DNA of 38,266 nt from Sedimentisphaerales bacterium. Lineage in GTDB: Bacteria; Planctomycetota; Phycisphaerae; Sedimentisphaerales; Anaerobacaceae. The notes under the pieces are model-generated. The model was not told where the DNA came from. It saw only the letters and a program-made list of their open reading frames with translations, and searched no databases. This document shows positions 15,397-23,349 of this stretch, piece by piece. The translations under genes were made by a program, and so were the position numbers. Position 1 is the first letter of the stretch, and each line of letters begins with the position of its first letter. Location of the stretch: NCBI GenBank assembly GCA_016932095.1, contig JAFGDN010000045.1, positions 1-38,266 of the forward strand, read 5' to 3'.

Positions 15397-16971
15397 ATGA
15401 GTTTGTTAAATGACAAAATGTTCAGAAGACAAAAGGGAATAGCCCTTCCCCTTGTTATAGCGTTCGCCCTCATCCTTGCAATCGTGGGATTTGCATTATT
15501 AACGCTGGCTCATCAGGAAATCGTTCAAACCAAAATCGAAACAAAAAAGATGCAGGCCTTTTATTACGCCGAAGCGGGGCTTGCAAAGCTCCAGGAAATA
15601 CTCCAGAAGCCCGTCGTGTTAGGCGACCTTGACGATGTCATAACAGGGTCAATAGACGAAGGCAGCTACAGGATAGACCTCGATTTCGACCAGGTGCCCT
15701 GCTATGCTATCGCGACCGGCATTTCCGGCTCGGTCCAGAAACGAATCCGGGTTCAGGCATATTTCCTTGCTCCGACTTTCGAAAACGCCGTCTTTGCGAT
15801 GAACAATACCGGCAATCCATATGCCTTTCAGCTAAGGGGCACTGGCAACCCTGTCCCGTATGGAATGGTGCCGGGCGCCGAAAGGGGAGGCGCGGATAAA
15901 ATATACGGCGACATCTTTATTGACGGGGACGCATACCTTTACGAGGAAAGCTCCATAAATCCGCCTCCTGCACCGAACACATGGGAACTTGCAGGAGACC
16001 TCGGGGCGACCGGAAACGTTACGCTGTATGGCAGTTCCTCTGTTTCGGGAACTATCAGCACTAACGCCGAAGAACCTCCCGCCTGGGACATCGTATCAAT
16101 GGATTATCCCAATAATAACACTCATAATGTCAGTCAGTTATTTGCATCGGCCGGTGTTTCTTCGGGGCATCTGCCGAGCGGCCACGAGTTAAGAGACGTT
16201 TTTGTGAAAAATCCGAGCGACAGGGCGACCGAATGTGCTACCACTACCGGTGACGACTATTTCTTCGAGCCGTCCACTGGCTTTGTTACAGGAGGACCAT
16301 ATACGGGCGACACTCCTCTAAATGCCGGCCAGGACAGGATTTATTACGTCGATGGCGACGTCTGGGTCGAGAGCAATCCGACATACGGCTTCAAGATGGA
16401 AGGAAAGGCGACAATCGTAGCTACCGGCGACGTCCATATATGTGATAATCTTCAGTATAAAGACAACAGCAGCTTGCTTGGTTTAATAGCTCTCGGCAAA
16501 TACGACAGCAGCGGAAACCTCATAAGCGGGGGCAGCATTTATTTCGGTGACCCTGTTTACGGGAATATGTCGGTCTTTTCGGCGATGATGTACGCGGCAA
16601 AGGACTTCTTGTTCAATGTCGATCGCATAACTTATAAACCAGCCGAGCCCGACTCCGGATTTACGATTACCGGCAGCTTCGCGGCTATGAACCAGGTCTC
16701 GATTACCCGTGACTGGTACACCAAGACAGTCGGCACCTGGCCGTACGTATCAAATACTCCCAAGCCAGCCCGGTATAATACTACGTCCAACCTATGGGTT
16801 GACGCGGAAACGGGGGCGGCCCTGACAACAACGCAAAAGTCCACGCTGCGGCATTATCAGATGATTGTGAATTATGACGACCGTGTTCGAAACCAGGAGA
16901 CCCAGCCGCCCGGCCTTCCCCGTGGGGGTACGAGTATTTTCGCCGGGTTCTCTGATTGGGAAGAGCTTTAA
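15397..16971 (+). CDS. giant PilX/GspK-like pilin-type protein, copy 3
   Basis: Protein of 524 residues. ATG 15397 follows GAGAGG, 9 bases after the preceding stop. Pilin-like N-terminus RRQKGIALPLVIAFALILAIVGFALLTLA, then YYAEAGLAKLQEI. Blocks match copy 2 closely, with an 8-residue insertion near residue 448 (GTWPYVSNTPKPARY against GTPKPARY). It ends PPGLPRGGTSIFAGFSDWEEL. Last gene of the forward operon, 37 bp from the end of the convergent T2SS operon. No clear terminator hairpin is seen in that short gap. Role as for the sister copies: a large exposed domain on a pilin-type stalk (inference). Confidence 0.8.
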   Translation: MSLLNDKMFRRQKGIALPLVIAFALILAIVGFALLTLAHQEIVQTKIETKKMQAFYYAEAGLAKLQEILQKPVVLGDLDDVITGSIDEGSYRIDLDFDQVPCYAIATGISGSVQKRIRVQAYFLAPTFENAVFAMNNTGNPYAFQLRGTGNPVPYGMVPGAERGGADKIYGDIFIDGDAYLYEESSINPPPAPNTWELAGDLGATGNVTLYGSSSVSGTISTNAEEPPAWDIVSMDYPNNNTHNVSQLFASAGVSSGHLPSGHELRDVFVKNPSDRATECATTTGDDYFFEPSTGFVTGGPYTGDTPLNAGQDRIYYVDGDVWVESNPTYGFKMEGKATIVATGDVHICDNLQYKDNSSLLGLIALGKYDSSGNLISGGSIYFGDPVYGNMSVFSAMMYAAKDFLFNVDRITYKPAEPDSGFTITGSFAAMNQVSITRDWYTKTVGTWPYVSNTPKPARYNTTSNLWVDAETGAALTTTQKSTLRHYQMIVNYDDRVRNQETQPPGLPRGGTSIFAGFSDWEEL

Positions 16972-17008
16972 TCGAAGAAGATATCACGCTTTTTTTCTGT
17001 TGGACAAT

Positions 17009-17509
17009 TCAGTAAACATATTTGAAGGTGAATTCCACGTCCCAGGAATCCGGCAGGCCTTTTTGCTTTTTCAGATGAATCTTTGTGCACTGCAGGCCGG
17101 ACCAGCGAAGTTGTATAATTGACAGGAATCTCGCGGCTGTTGTTATGTCAACGGTCTTGAGCGATACGTTGGCCGACTGGCTTTTTTGGCCGCCCGATGT
17201 AACAATTATCCCCGAGGACAGTCGGTAGCTGCCGGACGGGACCGAACAGAACTCAGCGGCCTGCTGCACGGCCGTCGCGTAGTCGAAGTTGGCCGAAGCC
17301 CCTTTTTCTTCGTTGAAATTCAGCCGGTCGGGGTCGGCCTTTAGAAGTTCGGTAATGACATCCTGCGCCTTCTGGTACTGCTCTTTATCGTTATTGAAGC
17401 TGCTTCGGGCCCCGGGAAGGAAGACACCCCATGTAAGCGCCGGGAAGACGACCGCGACGACGGGAATAAGTATATAGTAGAAAAACGGATTTTTATGAAT
17501 ATCCTTCAT
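17009..17509 (-). CDS. gspM: GspM/PilO-like T2SS inner-membrane protein
   Basis: Protein of 166 residues with a short cytoplasmic N-terminus, one membrane helix (FFYYILIPVVAVVFPALTWG, about 8-27), and a periplasmic part with a coiled coil (SFNNDKEQYQKAQDVITELLK) leading to a ferredoxin-like fold (VSLKTVDITTAARFLSIIQLR). This is the layout of GspM and PilO, which pair with GspL/PilN in the assembly platform. ATG 17509 is used; a TTG at 17527 would add six residues. Assigned as GspM mainly from its place at the end of the T2SS operon after GspL; PilO is equally compatible by sequence. Confidence 0.75.
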   Translation of the reverse strand: MKDIHKNPFFYYILIPVVAVVFPALTWGVFLPGARSSFNNDKEQYQKAQDVITELLKADPDRLNFNEEKGASANFDYATAVQQAAEFCSVPSGSYRLSSGIIVTSGGQKSQSANVSLKTVDITTAARFLSIIQLRWSGLQCTKIHLKKQKGLPDSWDVEFTFKYVY

Positions 17510-17526
17510 ATCAGTCCACAAGAGCA

Positions 17527-17598
17527 AGAGTCACAAGAGCACAAGTCATAAGTCATAAGTAACTTGTGTTCTTTTGCACTTGTGCACTTGTGCTCTTT
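17527..17598. repeat. CACAAGTCATAAGT-type imperfect inverted repeat, copy A
   Basis: AGAGCACAAGT near 17538-17548 pairs with ACTTGTGCTCT near 17583-17594, enclosing two tandem CATAAGT units and further CACTTGTG units. A T-tract follows on the plus strand. It lies between gspL and gspM. A related element occurs at 32412-32479 in the opposite orientation. Confidence 0.7.
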
Positions 17599-17600
17599 TT

Positions 17601-19085
17601 TCATTTTTTGGGCTCCGCTGTTACATGAAAAGTGCTTCGGCCCGCTTCAAAGGCGACCCTCTGCTGGAGAATGTCGAGATTGGCCTGCCGCAGGGCCTCG
17701 AACACTTTGAGCGTGTTGTCGGAGCTGGAGGTGTCGCCGGTTATCGTGATTGATTTATCGGTTATGTTTACGGAGTCGATATGAAGCGATGTTTGCTCAG
17801 CACATTTATTGAATGCGTCGAGCGCCAGCGAAAGTTTGCCGGTTATTATATCCTGGCCCGTAAGGGATACCGCCCCTTTTTGCGTGTCCCTGATGCGGCT
17901 CAGGGCCGTCTTGATGCGTCTCAGTGCTTCGCTTGACTGCCATTTCGCCTGAATTTTCTCGCCGAACATAACCTTTGAGTATTCTTCGGAGAATTTTCCC
18001 CGCAGCCGGACGCGGTATTTGTTATATGCGACTCCCTGCATAAAGCCATAGAGACCCAGGGCAAGCATAAGCAACGTCACGGCTACGCTGAGATATTTCA
18101 ATGTGTTCTGAAGCCGCAGTTTCCTGCCCTGATACGGCATAAAGTCGGTTCGCCAGCTTACACTGCCGGGCGGGTCTGTGCAGGCGAGCGCCGCGCCGCA
18201 GGCGATTGACAATTCGACCAGGTCCAGACACCCGGCTATAGTTTCAGGGGGAAGCCCGTCTGATTGTTCAAGATTGATTTGCTCCAAACGTAAGGCCGTT
18301 TTGCCGCCGATTTCCGTTAGGTTGACCGAATGGGCCGCGTCGAATATTTCGAGGCAGTTGACCGGTTGCGCGGTCCTGAGAAGGGCGGTGGTCATAGAGA
18401 CCTGCCTTGCGAGAAGCTGCGCTCTGTTTTGTGCCGGGTGAATCAGGAAAGTCCGCATCGCGGCGGGTGGCATAGGTTTAACTTGCTGCCAGGGCGAGGC
18501 TAGGGGAGCAATGAAGTAGCCGTTTCGACCGGATAAAAACGCGATAAGCGGGCGTGTGTCTGCGGCAAAAGAGACCTTTTGGCATACGAATCTTGCCAGG
18601 CAATTCACGTCCGGCTCAACGCTGAGGGGGTCGAGGTTGTTCGCCTGCAGGGCAGTCAAAATCTCGCTGAAAGATTGCTTTGGCGTTGTGAAGACGCTCA
18701 GGTTCGACCCCGACTGGTCGGCGGAATCAATCCTGAAGGCGATGGCGACGTCCGTCGCGTCTGCACCGAGGGCTTCTTCCGTATCGAAGCGGACCGTCTG
18801 GGTGATTTTTTTGATGTCGGGAAATTCGCTTCTGACCGAGTGCTGCATAAACATTGAGCAGTCAAGCGCTACGGCGGCTTCGGTGAACTTCCACTGCCTC
18901 TCGGCAAGAGCGCCTGTGATGCGCCGGGCCAGTTCGTCGAATTCGCCCGTTTTGTCGGAACCGGCCTGCTCTAGCGACACGCTGAAGCAGCCGGCGAGCG
19001 AGCTTGCGGCGCCATCGACGGCTATGTACGCCGCGGTGGCGTGGTCTTTTGCCAGGTATATACCTAAAAAATTACTCAGTTGCAC
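17601..19085 (-). CDS. gspL: GspL-like (PilM-PilN fused) T2SS platform protein
   Basis: Protein of 494 residues linking the GspE ATPase to the membrane platform. GTG 19085 is chosen because AAGGAGAGG lies just upstream and an earlier in-frame TTG (19130) overlaps gspK. Residues 1-315 are a PilM/GspL-type actin-like cytoplasmic domain (SNFLGIYLAKDHATAAYIAVDG at the N-terminus; FDTEEALGADATDVAIAF). One membrane helix is at about 330-348 (LSVAVTLLMLALGLYGFMQG), followed by a periplasmic coiled coil and a ferredoxin-like domain ending FHVTAEPKK. This is the GspL architecture. Its place between gspK and gspM agrees. Confidence 0.85.
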   Translation of the reverse strand: MQLSNFLGIYLAKDHATAAYIAVDGAASSLAGCFSVSLEQAGSDKTGEFDELARRITGALAERQWKFTEAAVALDCSMFMQHSVRSEFPDIKKITQTVRFDTEEALGADATDVAIAFRIDSADQSGSNLSVFTTPKQSFSEILTALQANNLDPLSVEPDVNCLARFVCQKVSFAADTRPLIAFLSGRNGYFIAPLASPWQQVKPMPPAAMRTFLIHPAQNRAQLLARQVSMTTALLRTAQPVNCLEIFDAAHSVNLTEIGGKTALRLEQINLEQSDGLPPETIAGCLDLVELSIACGAALACTDPPGSVSWRTDFMPYQGRKLRLQNTLKYLSVAVTLLMLALGLYGFMQGVAYNKYRVRLRGKFSEEYSKVMFGEKIQAKWQSSEALRRIKTALSRIRDTQKGAVSLTGQDIITGKLSLALDAFNKCAEQTSLHIDSVNITDKSITITGDTSSSDNTLKVFEALRQANLDILQQRVAFEAGRSTFHVTAEPKK

Positions 19086-19116
19086 TTTCCGACCTCTCCT
19101 TATTTCTTTGTTCTGT

Positions 19117-20556
19117 TTATCCGCTGACAACAGCGATTTTATCGATTTTGCCTGCCTCTTTGAATACGACGATTACAGCCGAGGCCTTTGCCGCGCCGCA
19201 GGTTGCCGTTACGTGAATCGAAAATACGTTACTGGTCGTGGTGATATAAGGTGTGCTTTTCTCGATTGATATCGAAAAAGCCAGTATGTCCTTTCTCAGG
19301 TCGTCTATACTGGCGAAGGGTTTTTCTCTTCTTCTCTTTATGATTTCCGACGCGACGCGTTCGGCGTCGCCGCCGAACACGAACGCCGATTCCAGCACCT
19401 GTCTGGTCGCCGTATTGATATTAACCTGGGTTGTGCCCCACATACTCATATATTTCAGGGCCGATTCTGTGCGGTCCTCGCTTTCGATAGTAGGCCTGGC
19501 CAATGAATCGGTGTCTATCAGCGAGCTGTGTAAGAGGCGGGAAAAGTCCCTGGCCTGAACTGCCATTTGTTCGGCCGGCGTAACGACGATAGTCTTGACG
19601 GTGTAACGCGGTCGTCTTCTGCCTCGCCTGCCGGCCGTGGGGGTAAGTGGAGTGTTCGTTCTTTTGCTTATTGGTTTGAAGTCAACCTGGAATTTTTTTA
19701 TAGAGCCGATTTCTTCGAGCTGCCATTTGAGGGCTTCGATTTCTTCAGGTTTAAGCCCCATCCATTCACAGAAGGTATCGAGGCCGGCCTGGGCCTCGCG
19801 TTTGACTCTTTCATCGCCGAGGACGCCCCAGCCGACGGGGTATTTTGCGTTTTCGTCTTCGATTTCAATCTTAACTTTTACGTCGCCTATTTCAAGCTCG
19901 ACCGGCTCGGTAACCAAAGGCCAGGGCGGCCCATAGGGTCCGCGAATCGTCAGTCCTTCGATGATATTCGGCTCGGCGGCGTTCGGCTCAGCGGTGTTCG
20001 GCTCGTTTATGTCGTTCGCCTCATTGAAATCAAACAGCGACCTGTGACTGCCGTAAAAGTTTACGTCCGCGAATCGTCGATTGAAGTCCGCTTTATTTGA
20101 GTCATCGTCATCTTCATCTTCATTTATATCTTCGCCGAATATATCGTTGCTTTCGTTTGGCTTCTCATCCGCGTCATCGCCGAAAAAATCACTCGCCCAG
20201 TCGGTCTGGTCTTGTGATTCTAATTGTCGTTTCTTAATATCTTTGGCCCAGTTGCGGAGGATTTCATGGAATTCCTCCTCGGTCTTTGAAAAGAGGTCTG
20301 AAAAATCCGGCTCGTTAGGCCGGTCGATGAGCATAACGTTGTTGAGGTCCTGCAGGGTGGTGAGCGCATATTTAATCGCCGAATCGCGGGCGTAGCAGGC
20401 GGCGGTGTAATCAATGATGAAGCCGTCCCGGTGGCGCTGTGCTGCGACCCTGTTGGCAAGCTGGTAGCCCAGCGCCGCCAGGACAAGCAGCACCACCATA
20501 GTCAACAGGAGCACTGCTCCGCGTTCTTCTTTCATTGTTGTTCGTTTATAGTTCAT
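19117..20556 (-). CDS. gspK: GspK-like minor pseudopilin
   Basis: Protein of 479 residues, longer than the usual 320 or so. ATG 20556 overlaps the gspJ end by 11 bases; ATG 20535 is an alternative. Signal EERGAVLLLTMVVLLVLAALGYQLA has Gly -1 and no Glu +5, as in GspK, which caps the pseudopilus tip. An Asp/Glu/Asn-rich insert at about residues 108-159 and a repeated EPNTAEPNAAEPN (185-197) are extra. The C-terminal part has the helix-hairpin-helix VNINTATRQVLESAF... FASIDDLRK typical of GspK. It ends in a ferredoxin-like segment. Calcium binding by the acidic insert is possible but unproven. Confidence 0.88.
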   Translation of the reverse strand: MNYKRTTMKEERGAVLLLTMVVLLVLAALGYQLANRVAAQRHRDGFIIDYTAACYARDSAIKYALTTLQDLNNVMLIDRPNEPDFSDLFSKTEEEFHEILRNWAKDIKKRQLESQDQTDWASDFFGDDADEKPNESNDIFGEDINEDEDDDDSNKADFNRRFADVNFYGSHRSLFDFNEANDINEPNTAEPNAAEPNIIEGLTIRGPYGPPWPLVTEPVELEIGDVKVKIEIEDENAKYPVGWGVLGDERVKREAQAGLDTFCEWMGLKPEEIEALKWQLEEIGSIKKFQVDFKPISKRTNTPLTPTAGRRGRRRPRYTVKTIVVTPAEQMAVQARDFSRLLHSSLIDTDSLARPTIESEDRTESALKYMSMWGTTQVNINTATRQVLESAFVFGGDAERVASEIIKRRREKPFASIDDLRKDILAFSISIEKSTPYITTTSNVFSIHVTATCGAAKASAVIVVFKEAGKIDKIAVVSG

Positions 20557-21385
20557 TTTCATTCCATCTGACCGGGCGCGAAGGCGGCTGCGAAAAATCG
20601 CCGGTTTTTTCGTTCGGGTCTTTGCTGCTGGGAATGGAATTTGCGTCCAGGTTATTCGTATCAATCTCGTTAATATCAAGCGGGGGCGGAATCGTAAACG
20701 TCGGCTTTTGCGTCCTGTCGATGGCGATTGTCCGGTCGATTATATGTTCTGCGAGCACCTCCATACGGCCATCTTCGGTCTTAAGCGGCTCGGCAAGCGA
20801 CAACGACACTATTATCGCCGGGGGAAGATTCTCGTCCGTCCATTTTTCGATTACCGTATTAACGTCGGGAACAACAACGCTGAAAAACGTTAATCCCGTG
20901 TAAATCGGCACAAAAAGCTCACGTTGCCAGGGTTCTTTCTGCGAGTCCAGCAGATTGTCTTCCAGCGCTTTTCCGGAGTGGCTGCGGTACAGGGTCAATC
21001 CCGGCGGGCCGATGCCTTCCGGCTCGATGCCGCTTTGCCAAACGACTCTTTCCAGTATCTCGGGCTGACCCTTGGCGTTAAGAATCTGTTTGGTAATCTC
21101 CAGCCGGGCGCCGGCGTAACCTTTCTGCAGTTTATTCTCGATGCTTATTCGAACTTCCTGCCCGAAGCTTGCGAGTCGGTCGATGTCCTCGCTGATTCGC
21201 TGCAGGATTTCACGGGGAATCCGGTTCTTTTCGAGCCGGTCACGGACAACGGCCGCGCCCATTTGCGCCCGGCTGTAAATGGCGAGCACGACAACCAGGA
21301 CCATTGTCCCGATGGTTAGCGCTGCCAGCGTCTCAGTGAGAGTAAAGCCGGGTGCGTATGAACATTTTTTGTTTGAACAGCTCAT
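20546..21385 (-). CDS. gspJ: GspJ-like minor pseudopilin
   Basis: Protein of 279 residues. ATG 21385 starts one base after the gspI stop; no strong ribosome site, so coupling is likely. Signal SYAPGFTLTETLAALTIGTMVLVVVLA has Gly -1 and Glu +5. The body contains REILQRISEDIDRL, a GspJ-like helix, and LFVPIYTGLTFF. The last 60 residues are Pro/Asp/Asn-rich (IPPPLDINEIDTNNLDANSI) and probably disordered. GspJ pairs with GspI and GspK in the tip complex (known). Confidence 0.85.
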   Translation of the reverse strand: MSCSNKKCSYAPGFTLTETLAALTIGTMVLVVVLAIYSRAQMGAAVVRDRLEKNRIPREILQRISEDIDRLASFGQEVRISIENKLQKGYAGARLEITKQILNAKGQPEILERVVWQSGIEPEGIGPPGLTLYRSHSGKALEDNLLDSQKEPWQRELFVPIYTGLTFFSVVVPDVNTVIEKWTDENLPPAIIVSLSLAEPLKTEDGRMEVLAEHIIDRTIAIDRTQKPTFTIPPPLDINEIDTNNLDANSIPSSKDPNEKTGDFSQPPSRPVRWNENEL

Positions 21386-21386
21386 A

Positions 21387-22247
21387 TCAATTTGAAGGCA
21401 TTGGGGGCGGCCCAAGCGGTTGTTGCCCCGAATCCGTCTCGGCCGGCGGCGTCGAATCCGGTGATGTTTCTTCGCTTCCGGGCGGCGGAGGCGGCGATTC
21501 CATCATCTGAGATTCTTCGCGTTTGGATTTGGCCAGCTCCGGGTATCGTTTTATGAGTTCCAGTTTTTGACCGTCGGTGGGCTCTCCGTCGTTGGCGCCG
21601 TAAAGCTTCAGCCACGGCTTAATATACATCCCCTCGAAAGTGGGCATATCGTTTCGGACCCACTCGCGGATTGTCTCGACGTTGACGCCCGCGTATTCGG
21701 CCGCCAGTTCCTCGGTTTCGATTATATGGTTGGCAAGCAGGTCCGCCTGCTGCTGTTTGTTTTCCATCAGCATCCGCATTTGGTCATCGCTGAGGTCCGT
21801 CAGCCAGTAGGTGAGCGAAACCGATTGTGTCTGACCCTCGGCGTCCGTATATTCGGCGCTTGATATGGCCTGAACCCACATCCGCCCGGCGTGCATTTCG
21901 TAGAAACTCTCGATGGTCGTCTGCCAGCGAATGTCGGGGAACATCTCGCTTACGCCGAATTCCGTATTTTCCTCGACGGTGTCCAGGCCGACGATATTTT
22001 CCATATTTTCCCGCGCGATTTCGAAGGCCCTGTTTCGCTGTGCGGTATCGGCGGCCAGAACCATACAACGTTCCAGCGCTATCCAGACGCTTACACTGAT
22101 GAAAGTAAGCAGTGCAATGGCCGCCATCGCCTCGATAAGCGTAAAACCGGGGGAAAGACAATGCAGAGCCGAGAACGGAAGAATATCTCCTGCCTTCCGT
22201 CTTCTGTCTTCTGTCCTCTGCCCTCTGTTTTCAGAACGCCAGTTCAT
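21387..22247 (-). CDS. gspI: GspI-like minor pseudopilin
   Basis: Protein of 286 residues, much longer than the usual 120-130. ATG 22247 has AGGAG 5 bases upstream and overlaps gspH by 17 bases. A 33-residue leader contains SENRGQRTEDRRRKAGD, encoded by a purine-rich tract, followed by the signal SPGFTLIEAMAAIALLTFISVSVW (Gly -1, Glu +5). The mid region has ENMENIVGLDTVEEN and WVQAISSAEY, GspI-like. The C-terminal 120 residues are an added coiled, Gln/Met-rich and Pro-rich extension (MENKQQQADLLANHIIETEE; PPPPPGSEETSPDSTPP) not normal for GspI. Confidence 0.85.
   Translation of the reverse strand: MNWRSENRGQRTEDRRRKAGDILPFSALHCLSPGFTLIEAMAAIALLTFISVSVWIALERCMVLAADTAQRNRAFEIARENMENIVGLDTVEENTEFGVSEMFPDIRWQTTIESFYEMHAGRMWVQAISSAEYTDAEGQTQSVSLTYWLTDLSDDQMRMLMENKQQQADLLANHIIETEELAAEYAGVNVETIREWVRNDMPTFEGMYIKPWLKLYGANDGEPTDGQKLELIKRYPELAKSKREESQMMESPPPPPGSEETSPDSTPPAETDSGQQPLGPPPMPSN
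22191..22232 (-). repeat. purine-rich GAGGACAGAAGAC tract in the gspI leader
   Basis: Minus strand reads AAACAGAGGGCAGAGGACAG then AAGACAGAAGACGGAAGGCA, tandem-like imperfect units in the pre-cleavage leader. A similar tract lies in gspD (28911-28941) and a weaker one in the gspH leader (about 22761-22780). Confidence 0.65.
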
Positions 22248-22860
22248 CTGCACTCCTCGGCCAGGCAATTTGCGCCTCGCCTGTTTCGAGCCGGACGATA
22301 TTGCTGAGGCGGTCTATGATAACAGACCAGGGCTGCTCATCGGCGTCTAAAAGCACGATTATGCCGCCGAACTGCCAGCCAGACCGACTTGCGCGAAACT
22401 TCGCCCTGTCTTCGTTTGTAAATTCGCCGTCATCGAACAGAACGTATGAAATCCGGCACTGCTCGCCGAAATCCTCCTGCGCGATGATTTCCTCTTCGAG
22501 CACCTCCGAAAGCTTCGGCGTGGTGATTTCGCGCAGTATGTAGCTTTGTTGCGGTATATCGATTATGACTTCGTATCTTTTGCCGGTCTGGGCCGCCGAC
22601 GTTGACGCCGCTTCGAGGGCTGATATGAGACCCTGTGACTTGGCCCTGAAGGAATTTCTGGTTAAGACGCCGTTGAAGGTCGCGGCGCCCAGCGTCACAA
22701 GCAGCGAGATAATTACGATTACGACCATAGATTCTGCAAGCGTAAAAGCAAAGCACAAAGGACGGGAGACCGAAGACAGGTTACGGTGAACGGCTGCGCA
22801 ACGCATAAACGAATTACGCAACCTGTATAACAACGTTCTTTTGATTATCAGGTCTGTCAT
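22231..22860 (-). CDS. gspH: GspH-like minor pseudopilin
   Basis: Protein of 209 residues. ATG 22860 lies 10 bases after the gspG stop. A 38-residue leader precedes the class III signal CFAFTLAESMVVIVIISLLVTLGAA with Glu +5, but the residue before Phe is Ala rather than Gly. The body has SALEAASTSAAQTGKRYEVIID, close to GspH/FimT. GspH links the GspI-J-K tip to the GspG fibre (known). The unusual leader length could mean the true start is ATG 22806 (MRCAAVHRN), but that has no better ribosome site. Confidence 0.82.
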   Translation of the reverse strand: MTDLIIKRTLLYRLRNSFMRCAAVHRNLSSVSRPLCFAFTLAESMVVIVIISLLVTLGAATFNGVLTRNSFRAKSQGLISALEAASTSAAQTGKRYEVIIDIPQQSYILREITTPKLSEVLEEEIIAQEDFGEQCRISYVLFDDGEFTNEDRAKFRASRSGWQFGGIIVLLDADEQPWSVIIDRLSNIVRLETGEAQIAWPRSADELAF

Positions 22861-22870
22861 CCGTTCTCTG

Positions 22871-23332
22871 TTAATTGGCGTCCGTGCTGTAAAGGTCTGT
22901 GTCGTAGCCCTCGCCGCCTTCCTTGCCGTCGGCGCCGTAGCTGATGATTACGAATGGCTTTCCGCTTTCCGGGTATAACTGGTAAACGTATTCGTTTTTC
23001 CATGCGTCCAAGGGCACTTCGGTGGTGTCGAGGTAGCCGCCCTCCGCCCAGCCGGTAACGTCCGTGGGCTGCTCTATAAGCTCCTCTAATCCGGCGTCCT
23101 CGGTCGGGTATCGGCCCGTGTCGAGCTTGAATTGAATGACGGCGCTATGAAGCGTCTTGAGAACGGCCTTTGTGGTGGCGCTTCGGGCCTTGTCGGTGTA
23201 GCCGACGACATTTACCGCGACTATGCCGGCCAAAATGCCGATTATCACAATAACCGCCATAACCTCGATTATGGTAAACGCCGAACGACGGTGGTTCCTT
23301 TCTGGTTTTCCGGTTTTTTGATTGATTTTCAT
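22871..23332 (-). CDS. gspG: GspG major pseudopilin
   Basis: Protein of 153 residues, the normal GspG size, forming the pseudopilus fibre. ATG 23332 has GGAGG 5 bases upstream. Leader MKINQKTGKPERNHRRSA ends in Ala at -1 and is followed by FTIIEVMAVIVIIGILAGIVAVNVV with Glu +5. Core landmarks: LDTGRYPTEDAGLEELI, GGYLDTTEVPLDAWKNEYVYQLYP and the calcium-site region YGADGKEGGEGYDTDLYS, as in known GspG. Ala at -1 instead of the usual Gly is noted, as in gspH. Confidence 0.95.
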   Translation of the reverse strand: MKINQKTGKPERNHRRSAFTIIEVMAVIVIIGILAGIVAVNVVGYTDKARSATTKAVLKTLHSAVIQFKLDTGRYPTEDAGLEELIEQPTDVTGWAEGGYLDTTEVPLDAWKNEYVYQLYPESGKPFVIISYGADGKEGGEGYDTDLYSTDAN

Positions 23333-23349
23333 ATTTGCCTCCATTGTTT

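Noticed and set aside
19567-20100. 177-codon plus-strand frame
   Set aside because: Antisense of gspK; the minus frame has clear GspK motifs and operon context.
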